A stretch of 64,000 nt of DNA from Rhodanobacteraceae bacterium (GTDB lineage Bacteria; Pseudomonadota; Gammaproteobacteria; Xanthomonadales; Rhodanobacteraceae): contig SCQU01000023.1 in assembly GCA_004299555.1 (NCBI GenBank), positions 124,001 through 188,000 on the forward strand, read 5' to 3'. Below are positions 63,734 to 64,000 of the stretch, piece after piece. Each line of letters opens with the position of its first letter. The first letter of the stretch is position 1. A program made the translations under genes and the position numbers. The notes beneath the pieces were generated by a model, which saw nothing but the letters and a program-made list of their open reading frames with translations, was not told the DNA's origin and ran no database searches.

Positions 63734-64000
63734 CAGCGCACCTCGTAGGTCGGCAGCGCCCGCAAACGATTCTGCCCATGCCGCGAGCGGAAGAAACTCT
63801 GGACGAAGGGATGCTCGAAGCGCGCGACCTCGTCCAGGCTGCCGACGGTCACCAGCCGGCCATCCGCCAGCACCGCGATGCGGTCGCCCAGGGTCGCGAC
63901 GCTGTATATGTCGTGCGTGATCATGACGGCAGTCAGGTGCAGTTCCGCGTGCAGCTCGGCCAGCAACGTATCAAATTCAGCCGCCGCGGCCGGGTCAAGA
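63733..64000 (-). CDS. MlaF-type ABC ATPase, N-terminus beyond window edge
   Basis: The last 88 or so residues of an ABC ATPase are read from the right edge: Walker B is cut off and the switch histidine is in AVMITHDIYSVATLGDRIAVLADGRLV, followed by the C-terminal segment VARFEHPFVQSFFRSRHGQNRLRAL. Its place before an MlaD-type gene makes it the MlaF-like energy unit. The start and its permease partner lie outside the window. Confidence 0.85.
   Translation of the reverse strand, partial: LDPAAAAEFDTLLAELHAELHLTAVMITHDIYSVATLGDRIAVLADGRLVTVGSLDEVARFEHPFVQSFFRSRHGQNRLRALPTYEVR

Overview
The window is high-GC (roughly two thirds or more G+C by eye), densely coded chromosomal DNA of a gammaproteobacterium, most probably Xanthomonadales (Rhodanobacteraceae/Xanthomonadaceae-like). 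The basis is the block lptM-dapF-DUF484-xerC, HslV with a short propeptide, TPR-sulfotransferase and TonB receptor genes, the glnB-ubiK-comM order, the monomeric isocitrate dehydrogenase, and above all a three-part peptide modification system that I know mainly from Xanthomonadales. No phage, transposase, CRISPR array, rRNA or tRNA was seen.

Layout. 1-4.9 kb: truncated aldehyde dehydrogenase, gamma-carbonic-anhydrase-like yrdA, aroE, a small membrane protein, and a divergent RimK-like amidoligase/acetyltransferase pair. 5.0-7.7 kb: lptM, dapF, DUF484, xerC. 7.7-12.5 kb: TPR-sulfotransferase and TonB-dependent receptor. 12.8-19.5 kb: hslVU behind a heat-shock-like promoter, an unknown gene, mprF and a VirJ/AcvB-type lipoprotein, then the DUF971 gene that usually follows hslU directly. 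19.5-24.9 kb: SNF2 helicase, gpsA, secB, rpmB, rpmG and a terminator cluster. 25.2-29.8 kb: fatty acid desaturase and a four-gene GldG-type ABC transporter operon. 29.9-33.6 kb: mutM, structured or repeated intergenic DNA, glnB, ubiK, comM.

33.6-39.2 kb is the most interesting region. It holds a SagB-like peptide maturation dehydrogenase, a divergent 96-residue precursor peptide with an NHLP-like leader, a class III nucleotidyl cyclase-TPR protein whose stop overlaps that of the precursor, and a cNMP-binding GGDEF protein. Together these look like a ribosomally made, modified peptide (RiPP) system wired to cyclic nucleotide and possibly c-di-GMP signalling. A large REP-type hairpin lies in the divergent promoter region, and the TPR half of the cyclase gene is clearly poorer in GC than the rest of the window.

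39.2-46.4 kb: acyltransferase, arfB, an unknown gene, rep helicase, lpxL, and lipopolysaccharide-type glycosyltransferase and O-antigen ligase genes. 46.6-53 kb: isocitrate branch-point genes icd, aceA and aceB with a divergent LysR regulator and clear dyad operators. 53-59.2 kb: GT4 glycosyltransferase, CHCC zinc finger protein, MgtC-like protein, ELM1-like protein and glnE. 59.3-64 kb: LTA-synthase-like sulfatase, a secreted protein of unknown function, and the end of an MCE lipid-transport operon that leaves the window on the right. Gaps over 300 bp are described at 12510-12846 (promoter entry), 30695-30998, 31338-31697 and 61810-62177.
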